A stretch of 64,000 nt of DNA from Pyrocephalus nanus (Eukaryota; Chordata; Aves; Passeriformes; Tyrannidae): assembly GCA_038380795.1 (NCBI GenBank), contig CM076267.1, forward strand, positions 21,164,001 through 21,228,000. Reading direction: 5' to 3'. The first letter of the stretch is position 1, and every line of letters starts with the position of its first letter. Below the pieces are notes generated by a model that made no database searches, was not told where the DNA came from, and saw nothing but the letters and a program-made list of their open reading frames with translations. Both the position numbers and the translations under genes were made by a program. This document shows, one piece after another, positions 1 to 13,500 of the stretch.

Positions 1-3000
1 CTCAAGGAATGTATATTATTGACTGCTCAGATCTCTTTATACTTGAGAGGTGTAGAAACTTTTTGACTTTCAATAAATACCTATACAGCTCAGGGCTATA
101 AACCAGGACATATATCATCCTGCCTTTGAGAAAAGTTGCTTCTTCCATAAAACTGAACTCTGTAAGAATTCCCAGCTCAGGACAGAGTTGAACTGTGGTT
201 CTGCTACCTTCCTTCATCCAGTGAGAGCCAGAGGAAGATCAGAAGGATGAGGATTAGCAGGGATGAAGGAACAGCAGGAAAACCATTTTGCGTAACATCC
301 TGCCTTAAAGTCACAGTAGATGTCCACAGAGCTTCATGTTGTCAGTGCTACTGTATCACTGGGGAAAAGATTTTTTTTGACTGGTTCAAGTGATGGGTTA
401 CTGCGCTAAACACTGATATGTAAGTCTGTATTACTGGGACAGTAGCACTCCCATTGCCTGGGAAGGTGTACTGCTAAATATCTAAGTAAGAAGCCATTTT
501 CAGTTTTATAAAGAAAAAATGTAATTGAAAAGTATTTCTTGAATTTATTCCTTATCTTGTCTCTGCATAATCATGTGGAACTATTCAAAGTTTTTGAGAA
601 TGTTGTGCCTGGACTCAGCTTTATCAAAGGTTCTACTAATTTTTTTTGTGAGGATGTTTCAGTTTCATATTGGCTTTTTAAATTTTGATATCTAACACAT
701 TGCAGATTAGTAAAATACATCATCCAAGTAAATACAGACCTTTTAGTTGGGGGCTGAGGGGGAGGAAGACATTGGGTAAATTGTATTTCCGAGTCATGAA
801 TAACTGAACTGGTGTTTCTGCGTTGCTTAGTTACAGTTTCTGTTTAGTTGGCAGTGGAGTTCACTGAAAATATTTTAGCTTCTGCTCCTGACAGCTACAA
901 ATGTGCATTCAGATGTAATCTTATAAACTAATACACTGTTAAATGGATGCCCAATATACCTCCTCAAATGTGAGCAATGGATAGCACTGCCAAGTTGCAA
1001 AGTCAACACTGAACAGCACAGTCACGCTCAGCTAATTACAAAGAGTTTTCACTGATTGGTCCATTTCTTCAGCTGTTAATAGTCTGCCCTGTCATATGCA
1101 GAACAAAGTTCAAGAGCAAACATTGAACAAAAAGTTCATGAACAATTTGCTAGACTAGTTGGCAGAAGCCAGGCTGCACTAACGGCCTCAGGAGACTGAT
1201 GCTGACTTAATGCCAATTTCAAATCTCGGCTCAGCCTCCCCAGTTTACCAAAAAAGCTACTTTTCCTTCCAGCCACACTGATAAGGGCAACATGAGGAAG
1301 CTTGGTACATGACTAATGCTTACCAAGTGTTACAAGGCTTGGATGGAGGGAAATATGCAACCTTGTGACCCTGACTCAGAATAGCCAAGTTTCATCTGCT
1401 CTGGAACTTCAAATGGTGAGAAGACCTCCATTTGTTACTGGACATGTTTGGAGGTAGGGTAAAGAATGTCAATGACTTCAGTCTTGTTAATTTTAAGCTG
1501 CAAAATTTTCATTAAAATAATTGAAAAAATACCCTAAACCATTCTAGGAATAGTTACTCTTAAGAGATCAACACAACCCTCAGCTTTGCAGCTTAAAGGA
1601 TGTGATTTAAATGCAGTCAGGAGTCAAAAAGTAAAGACAGACTTGGTTTTATTGCCAGATGAAGTAACTTCAGAGTTCAGAGAGCTGCAGGAACATAAAA
1701 TGCAAATGGAGCAAATGGGTTCATTTATAACATACAAGCAAATAGTTGTATTATCATGACATGACATACCGCACATGCATGTTGTTAGGACTAAAATAAC
1801 TTTGGAATTTGGACAGTTCTCAGGAAGTATTTCACAACTCAAGATGCTGCATTCAATACACTGAAATCCTGTGAGATCTTATTTCAAAAAGTAAAGAGAG
1901 ACTAATCATAGTGTTTAAAATTAGCGGTAGCTTATCTTGAAAGGATCAGATGATTACATTTTTTTATCTGCAAACGGAAACAGTGAGAACTACTTAGAAA
2001 TATATAGCTGGTGAACTTGGGGCTGAGATAAACAACTATAACAACATTTTCTTACTTTCCTGGTGCATGAATCATCTTCATGAAGTTTGATATGGTAAAA
2101 TTGTGATATTATAAGTCATGATACATTCATTACTTTTCCTTTTTTTTTTTTTTTTTTTAACACGACTCTATCCAGGGAAAGCTCAGAAACTGCAACTGCA
2201 GAATCTCAGAAAACTAGAGAAGAAGAATGATCAGGTACTATAGATTACAGCATATTCAGCATATTAATCAGAGCCTGACAGACTCTTTCACTACAAAATT
2301 TGGTATGATTCTTCTGCTGGCATTTGTTGCCGGGAATCATTATGATAGATATATTAAAAAAATCAATGAAAAATACCACTGATTCCTCCTTAAACAAACT
2401 CAGTCATCCCAAGTCAGTGTCATTATTCCTGAAACCATGCGTTTACACTGCCACTAGAGTATGCCTGAAATCTCACTGACATTTTTCCCCTGAAATATCA
2501 ATATAATGCTTCTTTAACATCCTCAATACTTAGTTTAAAAAAGAAAACCAGTAAAGGATCAGTGTGCTGTATGGCAAATACTACTAACAATTCATTGTGA
2601 TTGAGCAGTTTAAGATTGGTTCAATTACTTTGCCATTTCTTAGTCTGATAGTTGTCAATTCTGTGCATCTCTTTGGTTTATTTGATTCTAACCAGAGAAA
2701 CTCTAATCATTGAGTACCATCTTTATAGGACGGGTGCCTTTGGCTATTGTTAGAGATCACTCTTTTTTTACAGTGAGAAATTATTTATTTATGAAATAAA
2801 AGAACTCCAATTTCTGCAATGCTTACAATCACTGACAAAAAAGTAGATTATAAACTGAATGATACTGTCAGAGACTCTTTGTTGTTGCTTTTTAAACCAT
2901 CATTTTTATAGTGATACAACAAAAAATTGGAAAGAATTTACAAGAATAGGAGTAACATTCCTGATCACATAAAGACTTCAGTATATACATACTTGACTGT

Positions 3001-3354
3001 CCCTCTACTACTGAAATCAGAGGAATTCTCAAATTATCTAATGCTATAAATATGTAAACATCTTCAGAAATGAAATGAAATGTTAAATACTTTCTGCCTG
3101 CTTTTAAAAATGCTTTGTAGATCCTCTTTGGCAACAGCTGGAATGATAAGCAACAGCATTTGGTTTAGAATAATATAGGAATATACTTCCACTGCCCCAT
3201 ACATTGCTGCAGACAATTATTTCCGAGATCTATATTTTTCCAGATTCTTTCTCTTGTTTCTGTGTTATTGGCAAAAATGTAGTCTCATACGGAAAGATTT
3301 TCTAGTCCTGCTTTTGGAGGGAGGAGAGAAGGCTCAGGCCTTTTATCTTTCTGT

Positions 3355-3386
<32 letters not shown>

Positions 3387-6300
3387 GACAGTGAAGTCTG
3401 AACTTTTCTGGTGACAGCCAAAAGTTCCCTTACCTCCTTCAGGCTCTGGTCCAGTGGCCTGGGAGCTGATAGTTGGTTCTGTTTTCAAAGTCTGACTTAG
3501 TTTGTCTAACTAAGCCAGTCCAAGAAGAATTTCTATTTTATCAGAAACTGAACAAGCCCAGTTTCATACATGAATGAAGTTATTTTTAGATACTTTGTTT
3601 TGAAGAAGATTTCTGGAATTTACAAATAAGCTTTTCTACACATTTCTTAGTAGATGGTCTTTTCATTTCTGGTTTGATACATAGCTTTGGAGTTCACTTA
3701 AAGAAGTATTTATTCCTCTGTCTACTGTCTGGAAAGTTAAATTTAATTATATTCATTGAGAGAAGAATTAAAGCATGGATCATGCACACTGATGAATGCA
3801 ATTCACTTTGCAAACTATTTTTATGGCCATGTTGGAGAAGGTAGCAGGTATTCACTTTTCAGTGACAGAAACAGGGAGAACAGTTCTGTTTCTTGCAGTG
3901 GAATATTAAACAGCAAAAAAAAAAGAGAATATTAATAATGATCTTTCCAGCAAGGGTCACATTGCTGATAAGGTCACTTGGTTACACTTCAGAATTAATT
4001 CACACACACTCCTTTTTAATTTAATTTATGAGAAATCTAAAAAGCTGTTGTTAAGATTGCATACAAATCCTACTTTGTGCACCATGAGGAGATCAGTGGT
4101 TTTGGTTAAAACTAAAATTAGAAAAACAAAAATGCCAAGATGAAAAGGCAATAGTCTAAATGAAGGCACAGTAACAATTTAAGGAAAGCAGAAGGAAAGT
4201 ATTATCAGAAGAGATACAAATCTCATAAGCTTCTTGCACTACAAATGCAGACAACTGAAGCACAAAACCATTACTTTTAAATCCCTCTGGTATAGTGTCT
4301 TATATTTGAGGTGTCTGCTATGGGACAAAACATTCTCATGCCAGAAAATGAGCATAATTTTCATATGCAGTGCTTTTGAAATAATTTGAAATGTAGAGTA
4401 CATTAGAGCATAATATTAGTTAATCTGATTTCCTGTTTTAGCAGTTGCAAGTGCAAAAGCATCATGCAACAGTATGATTTATACCAAGCACATTAATATT
4501 CTTGGAGTGCTTGTTAATAGTACCAAAATACTGGCAATTTTTGTGCCTACAAAGTGAATGTGTTTGTGTTTCTTGTACCCAGCAGCCTTAGGGTGACGGA
4601 CTGAAAATCTGATTCCACTTTCTCCAAAACCCCATGCAGGGTAGTGATGAGTGATGTTGTCTCTGTGTCAAAAGTTTAGGGTTTACAGGATCTACAGGGC
4701 CAATTCTGCATACCTTCCATGGGTGTGACATTTATATTCCACTCCTACTCCAATCTCACTCGAGTTAATGGCAAAAATTCTGTGTCCTTAAGAGCTTTTT
4801 CTTGGGCTCTTGGCAACATATGGAAGAGGTACCACTAGCTTGGTGTGGATCCCCTGCCAGACTGCTGCTGCACACCTGTTAACCAGAAGAATCTGTATAC
4901 AACAGAAGCTTTCAAGATTTTCTTCTTCCCATGCCCCATCCATCTGTTAGCTTTAAATAATACCTTATGGATAAGCTCATATGGTCAAAATAAGAGGCTG
5001 GGTACCTGTGTTATGTGGGAATATGTAATAGGTTTGGTAACACAAGGAAGGAAGGCTGGCTGCCTGTTGCAGTGCTCTGTAACACTGAGACCATTGCATT
5101 GGTAAAGTACAGTCACTAGTGGTGGATGCTTCTTACTAAATATCGCTGCTAAATATAACTGTATTAAGTCTTCCAGACTCACCAGTGAGCAAACATAAGA
5201 GCCTTACCTTATAAGTAATTAAAGTTACTGCTCTAAAGCCACCACTCCACTACTGCCTAAGTCTGAGATTTATATGTACTCAAGGCCTTAATACTAAAAC
5301 TCAAGCACGTCCCCAAAACAAGGCTGTATCCTAACAGAAGCATAGGTGCACTTCATCACTGGTGATAATACTGTGACATCAAATATTTTCTTTGTAAAGA
5401 ACAATACCAATAAGCTAATGACTGAAAATGTTTTGGAAGGAAGTGAGTGTAGTACTGCAGCATTTTTATATTAGTTGGTCTTGCACAATGCTGTCCCTCC
5501 TTTCCTTCCTGCCCAATACTATTTTAGCAATATTCAAGGTTTTTAAAAGATCAGGCCAGAAAGCAAGAGCCAGGACGTGAATTTCATACTACTCACAAAT
5601 GGAAGACATAGGGCAAGTGCAAAGTATCAAGTGATCACAATCACTGCCTTTTTTCCTACTGAAAAGACTCTTTCTGTATTCACATAGGGTAAACTCAAAG
5701 GAAAAGCACATAAAAATTCTTTTTCTCTTCACAGCATTTCTTTGGCATGGATAAGAAGTATTTAAAGTACAGCAGATGTGCTTATGTTGTACAATGGAAA
5801 TGGAGTCTTTTATAGCATCTGTTTAAATATTTTTACTTCAATACATATATTGCTGTAATTGGACAGTGGCATGCTATCCTCATCGTCTTCTTTCCCAGAA
5901 CTGTGTTAGTTTCAAATATTTAAATGTCTTACAAGGTTATAATAACATGACATAATACTTCTTGGCTTATTGAAAGAAAAACTAAAGATGCCTAAAGTTG
6001 TATGATTTGCCTATTTCCCTCATTTATCTGCCAGCAAATATTAACTGAAGCATTTTTGGTGAATTTTTGTACTATCTTCTCAATAGAAGTATCCTGTAAT
6101 CTCATCTCTTCCAGAAAGGAGAAAGCCTAGAATAAATCAGTCCCTTTGTCAAGGTGAAATGAGATGGGTTAGTCAGAGGCAATGTGTGCTTATACAACGT
6201 CCATCACTTAAAACTCAAAAACCTCAGCTGAACCCCCAAAATTTTTTATGTAAGTAAGCCTGAAAACATATAAAAAATAGCAGTGAACCTGTGCTTTGTG

Positions 6301-7404
6301 TTTTTTTCAGTTTTCTTGAAACCATGCTGCATTGGAAAGACATGAAATATCTGTATCCCCAGTCCACATTGATTTCACCCCAGAAAATGTATTAGGTTGT
6401 GTAAAAGGCGTAAATATAACCCAACTTCCCAAACCTCAAAATTACTCTGTTTAGAAACTGTTTTGGCAAAGGTGGGGTAACAAACTACTGTTATTTGAGG
6501 CTCTAAATTACTAATGAGAACAAGCAGGTACTTCTATGAACTCTTCTCTTGAGAAATCTGCTGAGGAGATAAAGGAGAAGAATGGGCACATGTGCTTCTA
6601 AAACCTATGTAGAGGTGACACCATTTTTTGGTGAGCACAGGGCTCAAAGACTGACCAGTTTTAGTTCTCATGCTGGGGCTGTCACATAACCATCCCTGGG
6701 GACTACGACAACATGAGGGCAGTTGGATATTCTGAATATCCAGTGAGGGCTGAAAGCATGACAGGAAGGTCTTCAGAAGGCAATATTGCTGGGTTGTATT
6801 GACATCTAGTCCAGCTGTACTGACATCCCTGTCCAGCAGTGAAGTAAAAGAAGCACAGGGAATCCTGGTGTGAATTGTCCTCAGAGAGCCTCTTCCAACC
6901 CAGCCCTCTGAGGCATCCAGTAGGTTAATTTTTGCTCTTAGCTAGAGGAACTTGTCACATGCAGTAGGAAAAGCTGGCCACTATTGCTGGTCATAAATGA
7001 TATTTTAATAACACTATTAAAATTGTAAAGTCAAGCACTCAAAATCTAGGAAATGACTGATTAAAATTATCCATAGCAAACTTGTTTTTTATGATCAGAG
7101 TCCTTTTTTTTTTTTTTTCATGAGGATGCCTCTCCAATGCAGTGAGCAAATGGATTATGCTCCTCCAATGAACCTTTTTTCTCCATGTTGCTCATGCACT
7201 TTTATTTAATTTAACGAGTCTGTTCAGAACCTATTGTGACCACAAGGTTAATGATATCTTTATGAGCTTTTCTCTGCCCTCATCATCGTAGAATCAAGGT
7301 GCTCTTCAAATATTAAGAACTTTCACAACAGTACTGGGAAATACAGAGGTATCACTGTTATCACCTCTTTTCATATGGCTCATCAGGATAGACTTAGAGG
7401 CTGA
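1..7404. other. Upstream intergenic DNA, no gene recognised
   Basis: AT-rich sequence with scattered simple repeats. The open frames are all 86 codons or shorter and carry no family motif. The gene expected upstream from vertebrate synteny (PDK1, same orientation) is not recognisable here; its C-terminal coding sequence was looked for and not found. Confidence 0.6.
3356..3383. repeat. Poly(T) run, 28 nt
   Basis: Longest homopolymer in the window. Nothing beside it looks like a retrocopy with this as its tail, so I read it as a simple repeat. Shorter T runs occur at 2140-2158, 17881-17900 and 40291-40306. Confidence 0.9.
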
Positions 7405-7545
7405 AGCCAGACTCCTCTCAGAGATGTCGAGAGACAGAATAAGAAACAATAGGTACAAACTGAAGTGTAGGAAATTTCACTTAAATGTTAAAAAACCCCT
7501 GACCAACTGTAAAAGCAATTGAATAATGGAACAGGTTACATCAAA
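7405..7545 (+). mobile_element. Old, diverged CR1 fragment, plus strand
   Basis: The stretch reads CCAGACTCCTCTCAGAGATG, then AGACAGAATAAGAAACAATAG, then GGTACAAACTGAAG...AGGAAATTTCACTTAAATG and ...GGAACAGGTTACAT. The order and spacing match the CR1 3' region just downstream of the pol stop, with many substitutions. The usual 3' end (ATTCTATGATTCT) is not seen, so the piece is truncated at both ends. It is more diverged than the copy at 24571-25203 and so likely older. Confidence 0.75.
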
Positions 7546-10500
7546 TAGAAATAGAACACAAAAGTCAATATGTCAAAAAATGTTAATATGGAATATTCCC
7601 TGCCTTGTCAGAAGCAAGTTGTAGCTATGGGAGGATAATGAAAGCTGTCAGCAATTGTGCAATACTTTGTCACTTCTCTTTTCCCTTTTCAGAAATGCTT
7701 CCAAATACCAGATAGTTGATGAGCCTTACATCAACGAGGAGGTACTTCCTCACTGCATTTCTTGGCTGCTCGTAGAAGCCCAGCCTCTACTGCTTAAGAG
7801 TCTAAGAGGTCTTTGTCTCCTGTTACTTTCCTGGTGGTAACCTAATTTCTTTTCTTTATCTGCATTGAATTTTCTATAAGAGATTCTTCTCTATGGTCTT
7901 TGAGAAATTCAGATCCTGTACAAATTTGGAGTCAATGCACTTCTGATCCAGCAATCTCTTGTCTTTCCAGTATGATGCTTGCCTCTTATGTTCTTTTTGT
8001 GCCTCATTTGCTTTTTTTCTTAACTTTTGATTATACATCCTTTCCATCTTTCCACTATGTAAGAAGTATTAGAAAAATGGACACTTCAAGATAATTTAAA
8101 ACTGCTGTTAGGCATAGATGTTATTACTTTCAGGGGACAAGGGAGAATCTAAAACACAAACTCTTTTTTTCCAGCAGGAAAATCAGAGAACACCTCTGTA
8201 AAACTTTGGTGTACATTGTGCAGCCTCTGCTTAAAGCTTTCAGGTTTGTGTAAATGTTCTCTAAAACCAATACAACTTACGTGTGAAAAAAACTCCCATG
8301 CTTTGAACTAGATAATTATTGGTTTTATGCTACTGTGGTGTCATTAACATATTTTTAATCCATACAGGTCTCCTCCTGTTGTTTTTACACACACAAGGTA
8401 GCATCTCAAGATTGCCATTTCACTACTTGGCTGCTGTAGCTGGGTTTCCTGTTACATAACTCAGTAGTCCAGTTGAAAACCAATAAATGCAACCTGTCTG
8501 TAGCAGCCAGGATGCAGCCCACAGCCACGGCAGTTTCTGTCCCCACTTACCAATTGGTTCACCAATTTTTCTCAGCCAGAGTACATTACCAGAGTTGCCC
8601 ATGCTGTATTAAAGTCACTCTTGGTGTGAATTTTTTGTGAGTATAATCCAGCAAACAAATTTATTGTAAGGTGTATTTTCAAAGCTGTGAAAAGAAGACT
8701 ATAAACATTACATATAACCTGAGGTGTACTGTGTAATTTATACAATGTAAATAAATTATGTTTGTCTTTCTTTTTTCATTTGCCTAATTTCATTATTTGA
8801 TTTTTATGGGTGTGTGTTGGTGCCCCCAACAGGCTCTCAGAAAAATTAAATCTGTAATCCTATGAATGACACCTCGCAGAAAGAATTGACTTGTTTACTG
8901 TATTGTGATGAACAGAATAGCTGCATTGAATGTATATGAAGCTGCACAATGTATTACTATATAAATGTGTTGTCATGTGCAATGTGTGTCATGTGTGATC
9001 TTTACCTAGAGCAGAACATCTTGCATTGTACAAGTAAATATAAAGCTCTGAATGTGTTCATTACAGTACTTCTGTGATGCCAACACAATCCTGCCTTTAG
9101 GGTAGTGAAGAACACATATATAAAAAGGACAGTTTCAGGCCTAATGAATGTCCTTGACTCTCACTGAATGTATTTATGAAATTATTACTTGCACTGGAAT
9201 CATTTGTGGATTTTATCTGAATTGCACTCATAGTAGTGTGTCTCCTTGACTGAAAGGATTTGCAGAAAATAATTAAAAGACTTGTTTCTTTATTCACTGC
9301 AGATCACAAGTCATTATTTCATATCAAGTCCATATGTCTTATTTCAAATCAAGTCTTACATGCCGCAGTTATACAGGACTCATTCACAAAGCTTTTTAGG
9401 AGTGCTTAGTTTATGATATGGATAATATTTTATAGATCTCAGTTTTATAAACAAATAATCCATGTGACAGCTAAGGTCGCTCACTTCATGCTTTGGGAAC
9501 CAGAGAGGGAAAGCTATTGAAATCACCTTTGACCTACACAACAAGGATTTTATTTGCCTGGAATGTAAGTACCATGTTCCTTTTCCCCTTGAAAACCTCA
9601 AATTCTAAGGAGAGGTGTGGTACTCACATAAATACAAGTGTCTACTTCTGAGAGATTGTTTCATGAATTATCACAAAGGAGCTCAGGGCGAGTGCAGTCA
9701 ACAGATTTTATGCCCCATATCTTGTGAATAATACACATACAGAGATAAATAAAAGAATCCTGACACTGTATCAGAGCTTTGTTTTTAAGTCCCTATGCAT
9801 TAATACAAATACATAACTGACAAAAAAGTTATAAATAGATATATTCGATTTCTGGAACTGATTGCTAGGAGAAATGGGGAACGGACTTTAGGAAATATAG
9901 CTTTCCTAGAGTGATCAAGCAATGTTAAAAATAAAATCTACTTGAATTTATTCTGAAAAGATCAATATTATGAAAATAAGGGATGTAAGGAGGACTGCCT
10001 TCTACCCATTACAAATTTTCTTGCTGGAGTATTATCTACAAGGATACAGAAGCCACAGAGGTTATTTAATGGAGTATCTTGCTCCTAAGAATTTGCATGC
10101 TTCCCCTCAGACTTTACACACTAAAATGATGAAAACTAGATATTTATAATAACAAGTTATGATAGCCCAATCGTTTCAATAACAGCTGTAGCAGACTTAG
10201 GGGCAGGTCATGAACTAGTGATCTTCCTGCCCAGAAGTATATCCATCTGTATCTAGCAGAGAGAGCTAACACCAAGTTGTGAAGATGAAACTTGGCCTCA
10301 GCAGTTAAAATATGTTCATCTGGCTCTGCAGCTAAGCAAAACCACCTTTTCTTTCAGCCTTCCATGAAAATCTGTGATTGTTGAAATACAGCAAAGCTGA
10401 CAAGGAAGGAATAAGAAATTACACACATAGACAATAAGAACTTTCATTTGCTTTTGTACCTTGGGTGAAAGAATGAGTAAATAATTACAATCCAATGATT

Positions 10501-13500
10501 AATTCTATTAACCATGGTAAGATAAGTATGTTCAAGAGAAAGCGAGACATTTGGGCTGACAGTGCAGTGTACTTATTCACAAGGTACACTGGTGATTCCA
10601 TGTCCATGCTTTGTGTTATAAATGAACACATTTGGCCCAGAGACAGCACAGCTGCTTTCAGGCAGTGAAGAGCTGAGATAATGTACCTTGTCAGGCCCTT
10701 GTGGATAATGAGGAGAGTCAGACCAGCACTCCATGAACCCTATTCCTGTGACTGGACATAAAGCAAGACCCTCTTCACCAAGTCTCTGATTCAGCCCCAG
10801 CTGATCAGTTTGATTCGGGTCTGTTAAGAAGCACTGATGTGTCTGCCCTGTACTCAGAGAGTAAGGAGCAGGTTCTGTGGGTCTAATTCTACTGCCTCCT
10901 GAACACTGTACTGAAAAGGGACATAGCACAGTATGAGTCCCAGACTGCTTCATATCCTTGGCAACTGCAAAGTATTTTCCTGATATTTATAATTTTGAAA
11001 TTCCTTGTGTTGTCCTGGGTTGTGCATACAAAGTTCTGTTTTAACACAGTATGATGATGTGTCCACAGAACTAAATATCAATAAATTAAAATAACATTTA
11101 TGTAAAGCATTGCATCTTCGCAGAACTATACTTCATCAGCAAGTTATCTTTACAATATTCTTGTGATTAAGTTAGAACTTACTGTTTATTTATTTCAATG
11201 GACTTTCTTTTTCCTGTGAAATAAGATTCTGACATTCTGCCTTCCATTGTCAGCCCAGCTATCTAGGCCTTAACATAACTGAGGAAGCATATTAAACAGA
11301 ATAGCTCCATTTATACCTTCCCCTGCTCATCCAGTTTTGTAAGACTTGAAGAATTTGACAAAAATCCAACAGAGAAAGCCCCTATTCAAAAGAAAGTAGT
11401 TAAACAGAAAATATGAAACCTATGCACACCCGTAATGTTGTTAACGTTAACAATTTGAAGCTTATTTCTGTGTGGTTTCTCTGAATCTTTTTTGAATTAA
11501 TCTCAGGATATGGGCCCAGATTTCAGGTGTGCAAATCAAATGACCATCTGTTCAAAATGTGACTCCACAGAAAGGCTTTGATATCGGTCTTCAAACAGAA
11601 AAATGTTTATAGCAGTTCTGTGCAGCATGCTGCTAAACCTGTGCCAAGTAATAATACAAAGGGGATTGCTCTGCCTTGTGTTTTCCTAGTGAGAAATGTA
11701 ACATGGACTCATGGCATTTCATGCTCTGAATTTGAGAGTATTTTATTTCAAGGAATATAGACTTAACTCAATACTTATTGTGTTGGCTCTTACTATGATA
11801 TGGACAATGCTTTGGGTTTACTTCATTAGGAAGAACAATGTCATATAAGGATGGGCAAAATGACGCAGAACACAACGCTATACACAGTGAACAATCAATC
11901 CTTTACTATTCAGAAAACCTTCATAACTTGTAAGGCCTATATAAATTGGACAGATGCTATAAGTCCAGTTAACTCTTTTGCTTTCAGGAATTTAGGAAAC
12001 AGTTCTGTCCTGCTGAAAAAAGGAGAAAACTACCAACTAATTTTAAAGAGCCTAGAATCTAAACTTTATCAATTCGTATAAATATCAACTCAGCTGTATT
12101 TTCTCTGCCTTGCACCTGTCCTTATGCTACACCTTCTATATAGGACACTGTATGTTTTCTTTCCAGTATATCTGTTTCTTGCTTGGCTGTCTGTATCTAT
12201 CTCACTTGTATCTGTTTTGTTCTTGGCAACTCTGAGACCTATTCGTGAGAATATCCTGGTAGAACTATCATAGGAAGTGTGGTGGGCTTCCTGAATTATG
12301 GGGAAAATGGTTTGTGGTGCAGTGGAATTTCTGAAGAAGGTGCTTGGAAGGGAACTGGAGAGTTGCCCTGAATTAGTGAGGAGAACAGGAGAAAGAAAAA
12401 GAAAGGACATGGAATGATACAAGAAGTCAATGTGGAAAGGAAGTCCCTACTTGTTCTAAAACCCCCTTTGCTATATCATTGTAAGTTGGGTTTAAGGATT
12501 AGCATTGGAAAGGGGAATCTGTATGTTGCTTGTAGGCTTTACAGGATAGTTTTATTAATACATGCATTGGTTTAAAGTTTGGATGTCATCACATCTTTTG
12601 CAGCTCCCCCAGCATACAAATCCCAGAAGAACTCATATGCAGGTTTCTCCGTCTTTATTCCACTATATCCTGATTACTCCTTTGAAGTCTGTAGGTGCTG
12701 TGTGTGTACAACTGATAATACACTTTGGTTCCTACAACTCTAACCACACTGAATGTGGCACTGCTGTATTCTAAACATGGATCACAGTTCTGTCAGTCTC
12801 GATCTTGCTTCCAAAACTCCTGAGTGATACATGAATTTAAACTATTGTTTGAGGTAGAATTTATGTGCTCATTCTGAACTTAAAATATTTAAATTGGCTT
12901 CCACATGACAACACAAAATTGAGTTTCTCTAGAGAAAGGAAATCTTAAATGTTTTGAAGCTTGTGGAGCTGGCCTTATCTTACCTTGTGTCCCAGTTGTA
13001 TTTTAGGGACAAAGGATGTAGTCAATGCCTCGTGCCATCAATTATATTCAGTACAGTCAGCTTGGATTAGAAGGGTCCTGAGGCTGAGCACCACTTCCAC
13101 AGACATAGGAATCAGGGGAGTTCATTGGTGGCTGGAAACCAGCTGTTTCCTTCAGGTTTTCTCTTGAACATAAATGGCCAAAACTGAGGACTGAGCTTCT
13201 GGAGGTTTTTTGTGAGTTTGGTCAGAAATTAAAATCACTTTATGATGCTAATTGGTGGTTATAGATTCTGTGACCACTAATGTGTCACTATATCATAACT
13301 AATTTCTTTAGTATGGGCTACCATACATAGCATCCAAAACTGCCATAGAAAATAAGGCAATCCCTACTGCCCTTTGTTTTAACATTATTATTATTATTGC
13401 AGTTACTTGAAACCTCTTCAAGTTTTTGGTATAATTAGTGGTATAAAGAGGTTTCCACAGTAGCCCTCCTTTGTATCCTGTTACTGCGTAATCATAATAA

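Noticed and set aside
3356..3500. Poly(A) tail of a minus-strand processed retrocopy
   Set aside because: The adjacent minus-strand sequence matches no gene I know, no target duplication is seen, and poly(A)-tailed retrocopies are rare in birds.
7681..7744. Exon-like stretch with a strong acceptor (CCCTTTTCAG) and a readable KYQIVDEPYINEE peptide
   Set aside because: The donor (GTACTT) is poor, no partner exon is visible and I recognise no protein. One good acceptor is common in AT-rich DNA.
8746..8756. AATAAA in a 3'UTR-like AT-rich stretch, considered as the end of an upstream gene
   Set aside because: AATAAA is frequent in AT-rich DNA, and no coding exon of a plus-strand gene was found upstream of it.
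10573..10953. 126-codon minus-strand frame
   Set aside because: No family pattern, and length within chance expectation for 64 kb read in six frames.
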